Positions 54,096 to 62,282 of a DNA stretch of 64,000 nucleotides are shown one piece after another; position 1 is the first letter of the stretch, and each line of letters starts with the position of its first letter. The notes beneath the pieces are model-generated. The model searched no databases. It saw nothing but the letters and a program-made list of their open reading frames with translations, and was not told the origin of the DNA. Source of the stretch: Flavobacteriaceae bacterium (GTDB lineage: Bacteria; Bacteroidota; Bacteroidia; Flavobacteriales; Flavobacteriaceae); assembly GCA_021648755.1 (NCBI GenBank), contig JAKISG010000005.1:65133-129132 (forward strand). Direction: 5' to 3'. A program made the position numbers and the translations under genes.

Positions 54096-55211
54096 TTAAT
54101 AAATAGAAATAATTTTTTTAGCATTTTTTAAAGCATTAAAATCTACTAAAATTTTTTTTCTATTTTCTATTTCGTGTGTTGTATATTTTTTTGAAAAACA
54201 ATACGCTATTTTTTCTCTAAATTCTTTTTTAGTATTAGCAATTTCACAAAGTGGTTCTAAACCTGTATCTTCAATCATTTCATTATTTACGATACAAAAA
54301 CGGCTTGCAAATAGTGCATGAATTAGTTTTAATTTAATACCTGTTTTTTGAAATGTTGGCAATACGTTTATATGTGCTTTTTTAAATAGATTCGTTAATT
54401 GCTCTTCACTTTCTGGACACAAGAATTCAAACGTTACATTTTTATAAGTATCTATTTTACTATTTATGCAGTCGTTTTTATAACTACTTGCAATAACTAA
54501 ATTATAGTTTAACTCTTTGAATACTTTTATTAAATATAATACTGCTTTTTCATTATCAGAGACTCTTAAATCACCATGATATAATGCGTAATCACCCTTT
54601 TCAGAAAGGTTTATTACATTTTTGTTTTTATGAAAAACGGGAATGTATGTTGCTTTTTCGCCATACTTTTTTTGAAAATAATTTTGCTCAAAAGGTGAAA
54701 TAGTTAATATTTTATCTACTTTTTTTAAAATACTTTCGTAGTATTTTAATTTTCTTGCTTCGGTTTTAAAAAATCGTTTTTTAAAAAATCTATTTTCACT
54801 CTTTGCCAAACCATCATAATATTTATGTTCAATATTATGTGTTCTAACCATAATGTATTTATTTTTAAACCCGTTTTTAATTATCGGAAAAGTGGTATGT
54901 AAGCCTTCAAATAAAATAGGGTCATCGCCTTTTTTTAAATTTTGAATTAATGCTTCACTATTTCTTGTTTTAACAATAAAAGGTTTTCTAGAGATTAAAT
55001 TTTTAAGCGACTTTGTTCTTTGGTAATACGTTATTTTATAGCAAAATTCTTCGAGTTCAACTGCTTTTCCACGACCATATTCGTAGGTATGTAAATGAAT
55101 TTTAACACCTAATTTATGTAATGCTTTTATTTTATAAAAGACATCTATAACACCACCATAATTGGCAGGAAAGGGAACGTCAAAGGAAACTATATGTAAT
55201 TTTTTTATCAA
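54096..55211 (-). CDS. Glycosyltransferase (GT-B type)
   Basis: A 371-residue cytoplasmic protein with an N-terminal Rossmann half (LHIVSFDVPFPANYGGVIDVFYKIKAL, split) holding the GG motif used for acceptor/donor binding, and a C-terminal half with YHGDLRVSDNEKAVLYLIKVF and NVLPTFQKTGIKLKLIHALF (donor loop). It resembles family-4-like glycosyltransferases. No surface-polysaccharide cluster surrounds it, so its acceptor is unknown. The start leads straight into the fold. Confidence 0.85.
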   Translation of the reverse strand: MIKKLHIVSFDVPFPANYGGVIDVFYKIKALHKLGVKIHLHTYEYGRGKAVELEEFCYKITYYQRTKSLKNLISRKPFIVKTRNSEALIQNLKKGDDPILFEGLHTTFPIIKNGFKNKYIMVRTHNIEHKYYDGLAKSENRFFKKRFFKTEARKLKYYESILKKVDKILTISPFEQNYFQKKYGEKATYIPVFHKNKNVINLSEKGDYALYHGDLRVSDNEKAVLYLIKVFKELNYNLVIASSYKNDCINSKIDTYKNVTFEFLCPESEEQLTNLFKKAHINVLPTFQKTGIKLKLIHALFASRFCIVNNEMIEDTGLEPLCEIANTKKEFREKIAYCFSKKYTTHEIENRKKILVDFNALKNAKKIISIY

Positions 55212-55262
55212 TTATTTTATTTAATTAACACTATTATAACTAGTAAAGGTGTAAAATAGTAT

Positions 55263-55294
55263 AAAAAGGCTAAACTCTTTTTTTTAGCCTTTTT
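55263..55294 (-). terminator. Terminator of mscL
   Basis: AAAAAGGCTAAA and TTTAGCCTTTTT are exact complements around an 8-nt loop, 52 nt past the mscL stop; read on the minus strand it ends in TTTTT. Confidence 0.8.
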
Positions 55295-55346
55295 ATTAAA
55301 AAATTACAAATTTTTAGTAATATATTTTTATTTTATAATAGTTAAA

Positions 55347-55748
55347 TTATTTTTTTAATAAATCTCTAATTTCAGTTAATAAATCTTCTTGAGACGGTGC
55401 TGCTGGTGCAGCCTCTTCTTCTTTCTTTTTCATTTTATTATATGATTTTATCATTACAAACATTACAAAACCTACAATAATTAAACTAATTATTTCGTTT
55501 ATCCAAGACCCCCACATAATTGCATTTTCGGGACTTGTTACTTTACCTACTGCATCAACAACAGCCTCATCTAATATAATTTTTTTATCAGAAAAATCTA
55601 CACCACCAGAAAAATGACCGACAAAAGGCATAACAATAAGGTTTACAAAACCGTTTACTACTTTACCTATAGCCCCAGCCATAATAACTGCAACTGCAAA
55701 CTCAATAACGTTCCCGCCAGTAATAAATTCTTTAAATTCTTTTAACAT
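55347..55748 (-). CDS. mscL: Large-conductance mechanosensitive channel MscL
   Basis: A 133-residue channel subunit that opens under membrane tension. The first helix has the family start (MLKEFKEFITGGNVIEFAVAV) with the pore-lining AVAVIMAGAIGKVV; the second helix is about residues 83-105 (IISLIIVGFVMFVMIK); the C-terminal helix is charged. The order alr (upstream) - mscL on the same strand with 30 nt between suggests one unit ended by the hairpin at 55263-55294. Confidence 0.95.
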   Translation of the reverse strand: MLKEFKEFITGGNVIEFAVAVIMAGAIGKVVNGFVNLIVMPFVGHFSGGVDFSDKKIILDEAVVDAVGKVTSPENAIMWGSWINEIISLIIVGFVMFVMIKSYNKMKKKEEEAAPAAPSQEDLLTEIRDLLKK

Positions 55749-55778
55749 GATAATTTATTTTTAATTAATTAATAATCT

Positions 55779-56894
55779 TCAAATATACTTATTTTTTTTA
55801 AGTACTCTATTTACGCGTTGCGAAATCATTGTTAACAATTCATAAGGTATAGTATTCATTGTTTTAGACATTTCAATTATTTTTTTTTGTGAATCAAATA
55901 CTACTACAATATCTCCTTCTTGGCAATTTATAGTAGTAACATCAACCATTAATATATCCATACATACATTACCTATAATATATGCTTTTTGATTATGGAT
56001 TGTTACATAACTTTTTTTATTACCCAATTGCCTACTAACCCCATCAGCATGACCAATTGGTATAGTTGCTATTTTAGTTAATTGGGTTATTTTAAATATA
56101 CGATTATAACCAACTGTTTCTCCTTTTTTAAGGATATGGATTTGAGAGATTATACTTTTTAGACACAATACATTTTGTAATTTTTTTGTAATTTTATCTT
56201 CATTTGCAAACCCATAAATACCAATACCAAGCCTTACCATATCAAATTGTGCTTCTAAATAATTTACAATGCCCGAAGTATTTAATAAATGAAATATTGG
56301 TTTGTTTGGGTTTGTTGAGGCATCAAATTTTTTTTTAATTTCTTTAAAGGATGTTATTTGATTTTCAGTAAATACTTTTTCATTTAAATCTTCGCTTGCT
56401 GCTAAATGTGAAAAAACAGATTTTAGTGCTATTGTATTTTTGTTTTTTAATATCATAATAATTTCCGATACATCGCTAGTTTTAAAACCTAAACGATTTA
56501 AACCTGTATTAAACTTTATGTGTATTGGATATTTTTTTAATTTTAGACTATTTGCAATATCTATAAATTGAAGTAAGGTTTTTTTAGTATATAAATTAGG
56601 TTCTAAGTAATTTTGAATTAATATTTTAAAGTTTTGAATCTGCGGGTGTAATACTATAATTGGTAAATTAATACCTGCTTTTCTTAAAACCACTCCTTCT
56701 TCGGTATAGGCAACTGCTAAATAATCTACTTTTTCTTTTTTTAAAATATTTGCTAAGATAATAGCATCACTTCCATAAGCAAAGGCCTTTATTACTACTA
56801 AAATTAGGGTGTCTTTTTTTAACTTACTTTTAAAATACGTTAAATTATGCTGTATCGCGCTTTTATCGATTTCTAATATGGTTGCATTATTCAT
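55779..56894 (-). CDS. alr: Alanine racemase
   Basis: A 371-residue PLP enzyme making D-alanine for peptidoglycan. The PLP lysine is Lys36 in VVIKAFAYGSDA, which departs a little from the usual VKANAYG. The second catalytic Tyr is in GETVGYNRIF. IGHADGVSR and NVCMDILMVDVT are the C-terminal domain signatures. Length is normal. It lies 9 nt after tdk and is followed by mscL at 30 nt, so tdk-alr-mscL is a likely operon. Confidence 0.95.
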   Translation of the reverse strand: MNNATILEIDKSAIQHNLTYFKSKLKKDTLILVVIKAFAYGSDAIILANILKKEKVDYLAVAYTEEGVVLRKAGINLPIIVLHPQIQNFKILIQNYLEPNLYTKKTLLQFIDIANSLKLKKYPIHIKFNTGLNRLGFKTSDVSEIIMILKNKNTIALKSVFSHLAASEDLNEKVFTENQITSFKEIKKKFDASTNPNKPIFHLLNTSGIVNYLEAQFDMVRLGIGIYGFANEDKITKKLQNVLCLKSIISQIHILKKGETVGYNRIFKITQLTKIATIPIGHADGVSRQLGNKKSYVTIHNQKAYIIGNVCMDILMVDVTTINCQEGDIVVVFDSQKKIIEMSKTMNTIPYELLTMISQRVNRVLKKNKYI

Positions 56895-56903
56895 TATTCT
56901 TAA

Positions 56904-57584
56904 TTACTTTTTTACAGTGTTAGAGTTTATAACTTTAATGTCTTTTTTTATATTTTGAACTGCTTTTTTTGAACTTAATGCTTCTAAATTTTGATTATAT
57001 ATTTTTTGTTTATTAATTGCTTTGTAATATGCTGCTCTACTTAAAGGTTCATATTCTTGTGTTTCTCCTAAAATTACTAACTTTTCATTTGTATTTGTTC
57101 TGTGGCTAAAATGTGCTAAATTACCAGTACGTGTACAGACTGCATGTACTTTAGTAACATATTCAGCAGTTGCCATAAGTGCTGGCATTGGTCCAAAAGG
57201 ATTGCCTTTAAAGTCCATATCTAAACCAGCAACAATTACTCTTATACCTCGATTGGCTAAATCATTACAAACAGCTACAATACCGTCATCAAAAAATTGT
57301 GCTTCATCTATACCAACAACAGCGACATCATTTGCTAAAATCCGAATATTTTCGGAAGAAGGTACAGGCGTTGAACGAATTTCATTTGCATCATGAGATA
57401 CTACCATTTTTTTATCGTAACGTGTATCAATAGAGGGTTTAAAAATTTCCACTTTTTGCTTAGCAAACTGAGCACGCCTTAACCTACGAATCAATTCTTC
57501 GGTTTTACCTGAAAACATAGAACCACAAATTACTTCTATCCATCCAAATTGTTCTGTTTGATTTACTGTATTTTCAAGAAACAT
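56904..57584 (-). CDS. tdk: Thymidine kinase (type II)
   Basis: A 226-residue enzyme that salvages thymidine. Walker A is GSMFSGKTEEL, Walker B region is VVGIDEAQFFDDG, and the lasso/substrate loop is YVTKVHAVCTRTGNLAHFS. The usual zinc-binding Cys-x2-Cys pairs are not present; only one Cys remains in this loop, so the zinc site appears lost, as in many Bacteroidota enzymes. It is first in the unit with alr and mscL. Confidence 0.95.
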   Translation of the reverse strand: MFLENTVNQTEQFGWIEVICGSMFSGKTEELIRRLRRAQFAKQKVEIFKPSIDTRYDKKMVVSHDANEIRSTPVPSSENIRILANDVAVVGIDEAQFFDDGIVAVCNDLANRGIRVIVAGLDMDFKGNPFGPMPALMATAEYVTKVHAVCTRTGNLAHFSHRTNTNEKLVILGETQEYEPLSRAAYYKAINKQKIYNQNLEALSSKKAVQNIKKDIKVINSNTVKK

Positions 57585-57699
57585 TTTGTACTTTTATGAC
57601 TTGTTAATGAACATGTACTGAATTTATCTCAGTATCCTAATAATTAGTAAACAAATCTATTAAAAAATAATAGTAATTTTTATTTTTAAACACGAACTT

Positions 57700-58563
57700 A
57701 TGCACAAAAAATTAGAAGCAGAATTAGTAAGTCTTGCACATCAGATTCTTCAGATGAAGAATAAAGATGATGTTGTAAAATTACGTGACAAGGCAAAGGA
57801 TGCCTATGAAAAACTATCCGTTTTAGCTTTTGTAAATCATTATTTTTTAACTACTCCGAATGCAGTAGAAAATAAAGAAGAACTTATAAATAATATAGAT
57901 AAGGCTAAACCTATTAAAGAAAAACCTACAAAAGAAGTTACAGTTAAAGAGCCTACTTTAAAGAAAGAAGTTGTCGTTAAAGAACCCATCTTAAAAGAAG
58001 ATTCTGTTTCTAAAGCAATAGAAAAGCAAAATGAAAATATTATAAAGGCAGAAGCCGAAGAAATTGTAAATAAAATTATTACACAAAAAGTTACTAATTT
58101 TAAAGAGGTTTCTAAAAATTCTGAACAAGTATTAAAAGACCCTATTAAAGAAGGTTCTTTAGCAAATAACGAAGAGTTTAAAGATTCTATTCCTGCAGAT
58201 GTTGCTGCCGATTTATTTGAAAAAGCAAATAAACTTAGACAAACTCAAAATCTTAATAAGATTACTTCTGAGCAAAGAACAGTAAAAAAAGAACAAAATC
58301 CTGAAGTTAAAGCCTCTTTGAATGATCGCATCTTTAGTCAAAAAATACAAGTTGGTTTAAATGATCGAATTGCTTTTGTAAAGCACCTGTTTAATTTTAG
58401 TCAAGAGGATTTTAATCATGTTTTGTCGCAATTAAATGCTTTTAATACCGAAACTGAATCAAAACATTTTATAACAAACCGAGTTAAACTAGATTATAAT
58501 TGGGATGGCAAAGAAGAATATGAAGAACGCTTAATTATTTTAATTGAACGTAGATTTATGTAA
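57700..58563 (+). CDS. Hypothetical protein with charged repeat linker
   Basis: A 287-residue soluble protein in three parts. A helical N-terminus (about 1-60) starts KLEAELVSLAHQILQMKNKDDVVKL-like and resembles a small helical bundle. A Lys/Glu/Pro/Val linker (about 65-110) holds repeated VKEP units. The C-terminal helical domain (about 200-287) contains ASLNDRIFSQKIQVGLNDRIAFVKHLF, in which LNDRI occurs twice. The gene is divergent from tdk. I do not recognise a function; similar proteins seem to exist across flavobacteria. Confidence 0.8.
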   Translation: MHKKLEAELVSLAHQILQMKNKDDVVKLRDKAKDAYEKLSVLAFVNHYFLTTPNAVENKEELINNIDKAKPIKEKPTKEVTVKEPTLKKEVVVKEPILKEDSVSKAIEKQNENIIKAEAEEIVNKIITQKVTNFKEVSKNSEQVLKDPIKEGSLANNEEFKDSIPADVAADLFEKANKLRQTQNLNKITSEQRTVKKEQNPEVKASLNDRIFSQKIQVGLNDRIAFVKHLFNFSQEDFNHVLSQLNAFNTETESKHFITNRVKLDYNWDGKEEYEERLIILIERRFM

Positions 58564-58570
58564 CAAAAGG

Positions 58571-58612
58571 CTTAAAAAATATTTTTATTATTTTAAGGCT
58601 TAAATTTTAAGC
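58571..58612. repeat. GGCTTAAA-type inverted repeats
   Basis: CTTAAAA (58571) pairs with TTTTAAG (to 58597), and GCTTAAA/TTTAAGC (58598-58612) is a second small palindrome. Either could fold as a weak terminator of the gene ending at 58563. Confidence 0.4.
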
Positions 58613-58632
58613 GTTTTAACTTTATGCACTAA

Positions 58633-59727
58633 ATGCAATCAAAGCCTACTTCACTAACAAAACTTGCTTTAAAAAAATTTACCAAAAATAAAATTGGTTT
58701 GTTTAGTTTTTGGTACATTATTCTTTGTGGTTTTATGGCCGTTTTTGCTTATGTCTTAGCACCTGATAATTCACCAAATGCTAAAATTCAACATATAGAA
58801 ATACATACTAAAAAACCTTTTTTTAAAGTAAAACTACTTAAAGAAATTCGAGAGAAAAAAGTAAATCAAAATTATCTAAATAAATTGTTTTTTGGGAACA
58901 AAAATTATGCTTTAGAAACACCAATAAATGCTTTTTTTATAAAAAAAGATACTTTAACGGTTCGTTTATATAGTGAAGTTAATAAGAATGTAAAAGATGA
59001 ATTTAGTAAACAAAAAACTTTTTTCTACATAAAAGAAAAATACAAAATTAATGATAAAACCTTTTATTTAGGTACTGACAAATATGGTAGGGATTATTTA
59101 AGCAGAATGCTTATTGGTACGCGTATTTCATTTTTTATTGGTTTTATTGCTGTTTTTATTTCATTAATTATTGGTATTAGTATTGGCTCAGTTGCTGGTT
59201 ATTTTGGTGGTAAAGTAGATACTTTTGTAATGTGGTTAATTAATGTAACCTGGTCAATACCGACACTTTTAATGGTTATTGCTATTACTTTGTCATTAGG
59301 CAAAGGGTATTGGCAGGTTTTTATTGCTGTTGGTTTGACCATGTGGGTTGAAGTAGCTAGAGTTGTTAGAGGGCAAATAATGAGCGCCAAACAACAACAA
59401 TATGTAGAGGCTGCAAATGCACTTGGTTATTCAAGTTTTAGAATTATTACTAAACATATTTTACCGAATATTATGGCTCCAGTAATTGTAATTTCGGCGG
59501 CTAATTTTGCTGCTGCAATTTTAATTGAAAGCGGTCTTAGTTTTTTGGGTATTGGTGCGCAACCCCCTACACCTTCTTGGGGAGCAATGATAAAAGACCA
59601 TTATAATTACATCATTTTAGGTAAATCTTACCTTGCCGTAATCCCTGGATTGGCAATTATGAGTTTGGTAATGGCATTTATGTTAATTGGTAATGCTTTA
59701 CGCGATGCTTTAGACGTTAAAAATTAG
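58633..59727 (+). CDS. Orphan peptide-type ABC permease (OppC/DppC-like)
   Basis: A 364-residue inner-membrane permease. The first helix (about 24-44) is followed by a long polar insert (about 45-140, KIQHIEIHTKKPFFKVKLLK onward) before the usual start of the OppC core (GTDKYGRDYLSRMLIGTR). Five further helices and the EAA loop (EAANALGYSSFRIITKHILPN) complete the core. No oppB, ATPase or binding-protein gene is adjacent, so it must work with genes elsewhere. The large insert is unlike E. coli OppC. Confidence 0.9.
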   Translation: MQSKPTSLTKLALKKFTKNKIGLFSFWYIILCGFMAVFAYVLAPDNSPNAKIQHIEIHTKKPFFKVKLLKEIREKKVNQNYLNKLFFGNKNYALETPINAFFIKKDTLTVRLYSEVNKNVKDEFSKQKTFFYIKEKYKINDKTFYLGTDKYGRDYLSRMLIGTRISFFIGFIAVFISLIIGISIGSVAGYFGGKVDTFVMWLINVTWSIPTLLMVIAITLSLGKGYWQVFIAVGLTMWVEVARVVRGQIMSAKQQQYVEAANALGYSSFRIITKHILPNIMAPVIVISAANFAAAILIESGLSFLGIGAQPPTPSWGAMIKDHYNYIILGKSYLAVIPGLAIMSLVMAFMLIGNALRDALDVKN

Positions 59728-59821
59728 AGATTTAATTTATTAATAAGTAGCAATTTTTTTGAAACAAATAATTTTTATTATTGGTTAGTTATCATTTTTA
59801 GATTTAGAAATATTAAAAATA

Positions 59822-59851
59822 AAAGTCGCTTGTCAAAAGACAAGCAACTTT
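59822..59851. terminator. Bidirectional terminator between the permease and DUF4293 genes
   Basis: AAAGTCGCTTGTC pairs with GACAAGCAACTTT around AAAA (one mismatch). It lies between convergent gene ends and is followed by T-rich sequence on both strands. Confidence 0.8.
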
Positions 59852-59876
59852 AAACACAATATAACTAAATTATAGG

Positions 59877-60311
59877 TTATCGTAATCTATCTACAGATTT
59901 TACAAGATCTTCATCCTTTTTGATAAATTTATTAGCAAAAACTAATAAAATTACACTTAATAGAGGTAAAAAAGAACCAATACCCTTCTCAGACACTTTT
60001 GCATCTCCAGATAATGTTAATAAATGATAAACAATAAAGCCTACTAATAAAAAGTTCAATAATATATTTAACCTATTCATTACAAATTGTAATTTTCTGT
60101 TTTTAAACAAAAAAATAGTAATGAACGATAATATTGCTGAAACTATAAATAATGACCCAATACTTTTAGTTAATATAGACTCTTTTAATAAAGTGTCTAT
60201 TGCAAATATCTCGTTAGATTTTAAATTCTTCCATAAAGAAAAAAGAAAAATTAAGCCTCCAGATATCCCAGAAGCTATTACTAAAAATAAGGATTGAATT
60301 CTTTGAATCAC
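59877..60311 (-). CDS. DUF4293 membrane protein
   Basis: A 144-residue protein with four predicted membrane helices (about 5-27, 48-68, 78-98, 112-130). The N-terminus MIQRIQSLFLVIASGISGG is the family hallmark. It is a Bacteroidota-specific family of unknown function. It is convergent with the orphan permease gene, and a hairpin lies between them. Confidence 0.9.
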   Translation of the reverse strand: MIQRIQSLFLVIASGISGGLIFLFSLWKNLKSNEIFAIDTLLKESILTKSIGSLFIVSAILSFITIFLFKNRKLQFVMNRLNILLNFLLVGFIVYHLLTLSGDAKVSEKGIGSFLPLLSVILLVFANKFIKKDEDLVKSVDRLR

Positions 60312-60502
60312 ATTTTATAATTTAACATAACAAAAGTACATTAAACTTTTGGCTCTATATTGATTTAAAAATATTTTTTTTAAATACGACCTACTTAGGA
60401 AGTTTTAAATTTAAAATTAACAAATCAAAGTCAAGTTTAAGGTCTAAAATTTAAATATATATAAAATTATAATAATGTTGCTTTATTTTTGATATTACTG
60501 CC

Positions 60503-60510
60503 TATCTTTG
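60503..60510 (+). promoter_or_regulatory. -7 box (TATCTTTG) of gltX
   Basis: TAnnTTTG match, 19 nt before the gltX ATG; a TTG 22 nt upstream (60478-60480) could be the -33 element. Confidence 0.55.
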
Positions 60511-60529
60511 TTTTTTTAAAAACAAGAAA

Positions 60530-62059
60530 ATGATCCATAAAGTTAGAGTACGATTTGCACCAAGCCCAACTGGGCCATTGCATATTGGTGGTATTAGAAC
60601 AGCCCTTTTTAATTATTTATTTGCTAAAAAACACCAGGGTACTTTTGTTTTAAGAATAGAAGATACGGATCAAAATCGTTATGTTGCTAATGCTGAAAAA
60701 TATATTATTGATGCTTTAAATTGGTGTAATATCCCATTTGATGAAGGCCCAAATAAAAATGAAAAATTTGGACCTTATAGACAATCTGAACGCAAAGATA
60801 TTTATAAACAATATGCAAATTATCTAATTAAAAATAATAAAGCCTATTACGCTTTTGATACTACTGAAGAATTAGATTTTCATAGAAAAGACTATGAGGC
60901 TAAGAAAAAAACTTTTATTTACAATTGGCATAATCGCAAAAAATTAAATAATTCTTTAACCCTTACAGAGAAAAAAATAGAAAACCGTATTAAAAATGGA
61001 GATAAATACGTCATCCGTTTTAAAACACCAACGAACCAAACTTTGATAATGCAGGACATTATTAGAGGCGAGATTAAAATTGACACCAATGTATTAGACG
61101 ATAAAATTTTGTTTAAATCTGACGGAATGCCAACATATCATTTAGCAAATATTGTAGATGATCATTTAATGAAAATCTCACATGTAATTCGTGGTGAGGA
61201 ATGGTTGCCGTCTATGGCATTACATATCTTGTTATATAAGGCATTTGATTGGAAAGTACCAGAATTTGCTCATTTACCATTAATATTAAAACCAACAGGC
61301 AAAGGTAAATTAAGTAAGCGTGATGGGGACAAATTAGGGTTTCCTGTTTTTCCGTTAGCATATTTAAACCAAGAAACTAATGAGACCTCTAGAGGCTACA
61401 AAGAAGAAGGTTATTTTAACGATGCCTTGATTAATATGCTTGCTTTTTTAGGATGGAACCCTGGCACCGAACAAGAAATTTTTTCTTTAGATACATTAGT
61501 ACAAAAATTTAACTTACAAAAAGTTAATAAGGCTGGAGCAAGATTTGATTTAGATAAAACAAAATGGTTTCAACAACAATATTTACAACAAAAAAGTAAC
61601 GCTACATTAGCTAAATTATTTAAACATGATTTAGATAATAGAGAAGACTCCCATTTTCACAGAAACAATAATTTAGTATATATAACCAAAGTAGTTTCCT
61701 TAATAAAAGAAAGAGCTATTTTTGTAAGTGATTTTTGGAACTTATCTTCTTTTTTCTTCCTTGCCCCAACTAAGTTTGACACAAAAGCAACTAAAAAAGT
61801 ATGGAAAGAAGGTACTGCAAAGTTAATGCAAGAATTAATTCTTGTTTTAAATGAAATAAGTAACTTTTCTTCTAAAAATGTAGAAACAGTTGTTAAAGGT
61901 TGGATTACTAAAAAAGAAATAGGCTTTGGTAAAGTAATGCAGCCTTTTAGATTAAGTTTAGTTGGTGCTATGCAAGGTCCTCATTTATTTGATATTATTA
62001 ATATGTTAGGTAAAAAAGAAACAATTTCGAGAATTAGATTCGCTATAAATTACTTATAA
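60530..62059 (+). CDS. gltX: Glutamate-tRNA ligase
   Basis: A 509-residue class I synthetase. The HIGH-type motif is APSPTGPLHIGGIRTALFN and the KMSKS-type motif is GKLSKRDGDKLG. The segment LRIEDTDQNRY follows the first. The C-terminal helical anticodon domain ends ETISRIRFAINYL, an expected natural end, so the integrated element begins beyond the stop and does not truncate it. Length is normal. It could also charge tRNA-Gln in a transamidation route, which is not visible here. Confidence 0.96.
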   Translation: MIHKVRVRFAPSPTGPLHIGGIRTALFNYLFAKKHQGTFVLRIEDTDQNRYVANAEKYIIDALNWCNIPFDEGPNKNEKFGPYRQSERKDIYKQYANYLIKNNKAYYAFDTTEELDFHRKDYEAKKKTFIYNWHNRKKLNNSLTLTEKKIENRIKNGDKYVIRFKTPTNQTLIMQDIIRGEIKIDTNVLDDKILFKSDGMPTYHLANIVDDHLMKISHVIRGEEWLPSMALHILLYKAFDWKVPEFAHLPLILKPTGKGKLSKRDGDKLGFPVFPLAYLNQETNETSRGYKEEGYFNDALINMLAFLGWNPGTEQEIFSLDTLVQKFNLQKVNKAGARFDLDKTKWFQQQYLQQKSNATLAKLFKHDLDNREDSHFHRNNNLVYITKVVSLIKERAIFVSDFWNLSSFFFLAPTKFDTKATKKVWKEGTAKLMQELILVLNEISNFSSKNVETVVKGWITKKEIGFGKVMQPFRLSLVGAMQGPHLFDIINMLGKKETISRIRFAINYL

Positions 62060-62203
62060 ATTGTACTCAAGGCGGGAACGAAAACTCCCTATTTTAACCA
62101 TTCTTGAAACCCCTTAAAACATTAGACAAACTCAATAAATACAACACAATCCTTTTATATTTACTACTTATGGATAATTGCATAAAATAGTATAGTATTT
62201 AAT
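62060..62203. other. Junction between gltX and the integrated element
   Basis: The sequence just after gltX is locally richer in G and C (GGCGGGAACGAAAACTCCC at 62071-62090) with a weak GGGA/TCCC stem that may terminate gltX. A single inverted copy of the integrase-region repeat (TTAGACA) is at 62122-62128. The element boundary (att) is probably here, but its second copy would lie beyond the window. Confidence 0.35.
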
Positions 62204-62255
62204 AATGTTGTCTAATTACTGTCTAAATGTTGTCTAACTCATTTTTTTAGACTAA
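62204..62255. repeat. Phased direct repeats TGTCTAA at the integrase promoter
   Basis: TGTCTAA occurs at 62209, 62220 and 62231, spaced exactly 11 bp; the outer two extend to AATGTTGTCTAA. An inverted TTAGAC follows at 62247-62252 and another inverted copy (TTAGACA) is at 62122-62128. The third repeat overlaps the -33 element. Confidence 0.75.
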
Positions 62256-62260
62256 TTTTG
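62230..62260 (+). promoter_or_regulatory. Promoter of the integrase gene (TTG-N20-TAATTTTG)
   Basis: TTG at 62230-62232 and TAATTTTG at 62253-62260, 22 nt before the integrase ATG. Both elements are overlapped by repeats, which suggests autoregulation. Confidence 0.6.
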
Positions 62261-62282
62261 TTATGTTCAAATGTTTTAAATT

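Noticed and set aside
62071..62092. GGGA...TCCC stem-loop looking like a tRNA T-arm after gltX
   Set aside because: The loop lacks the TTCRA consensus on either strand, and no acceptor or anticodon arms can be placed around it.
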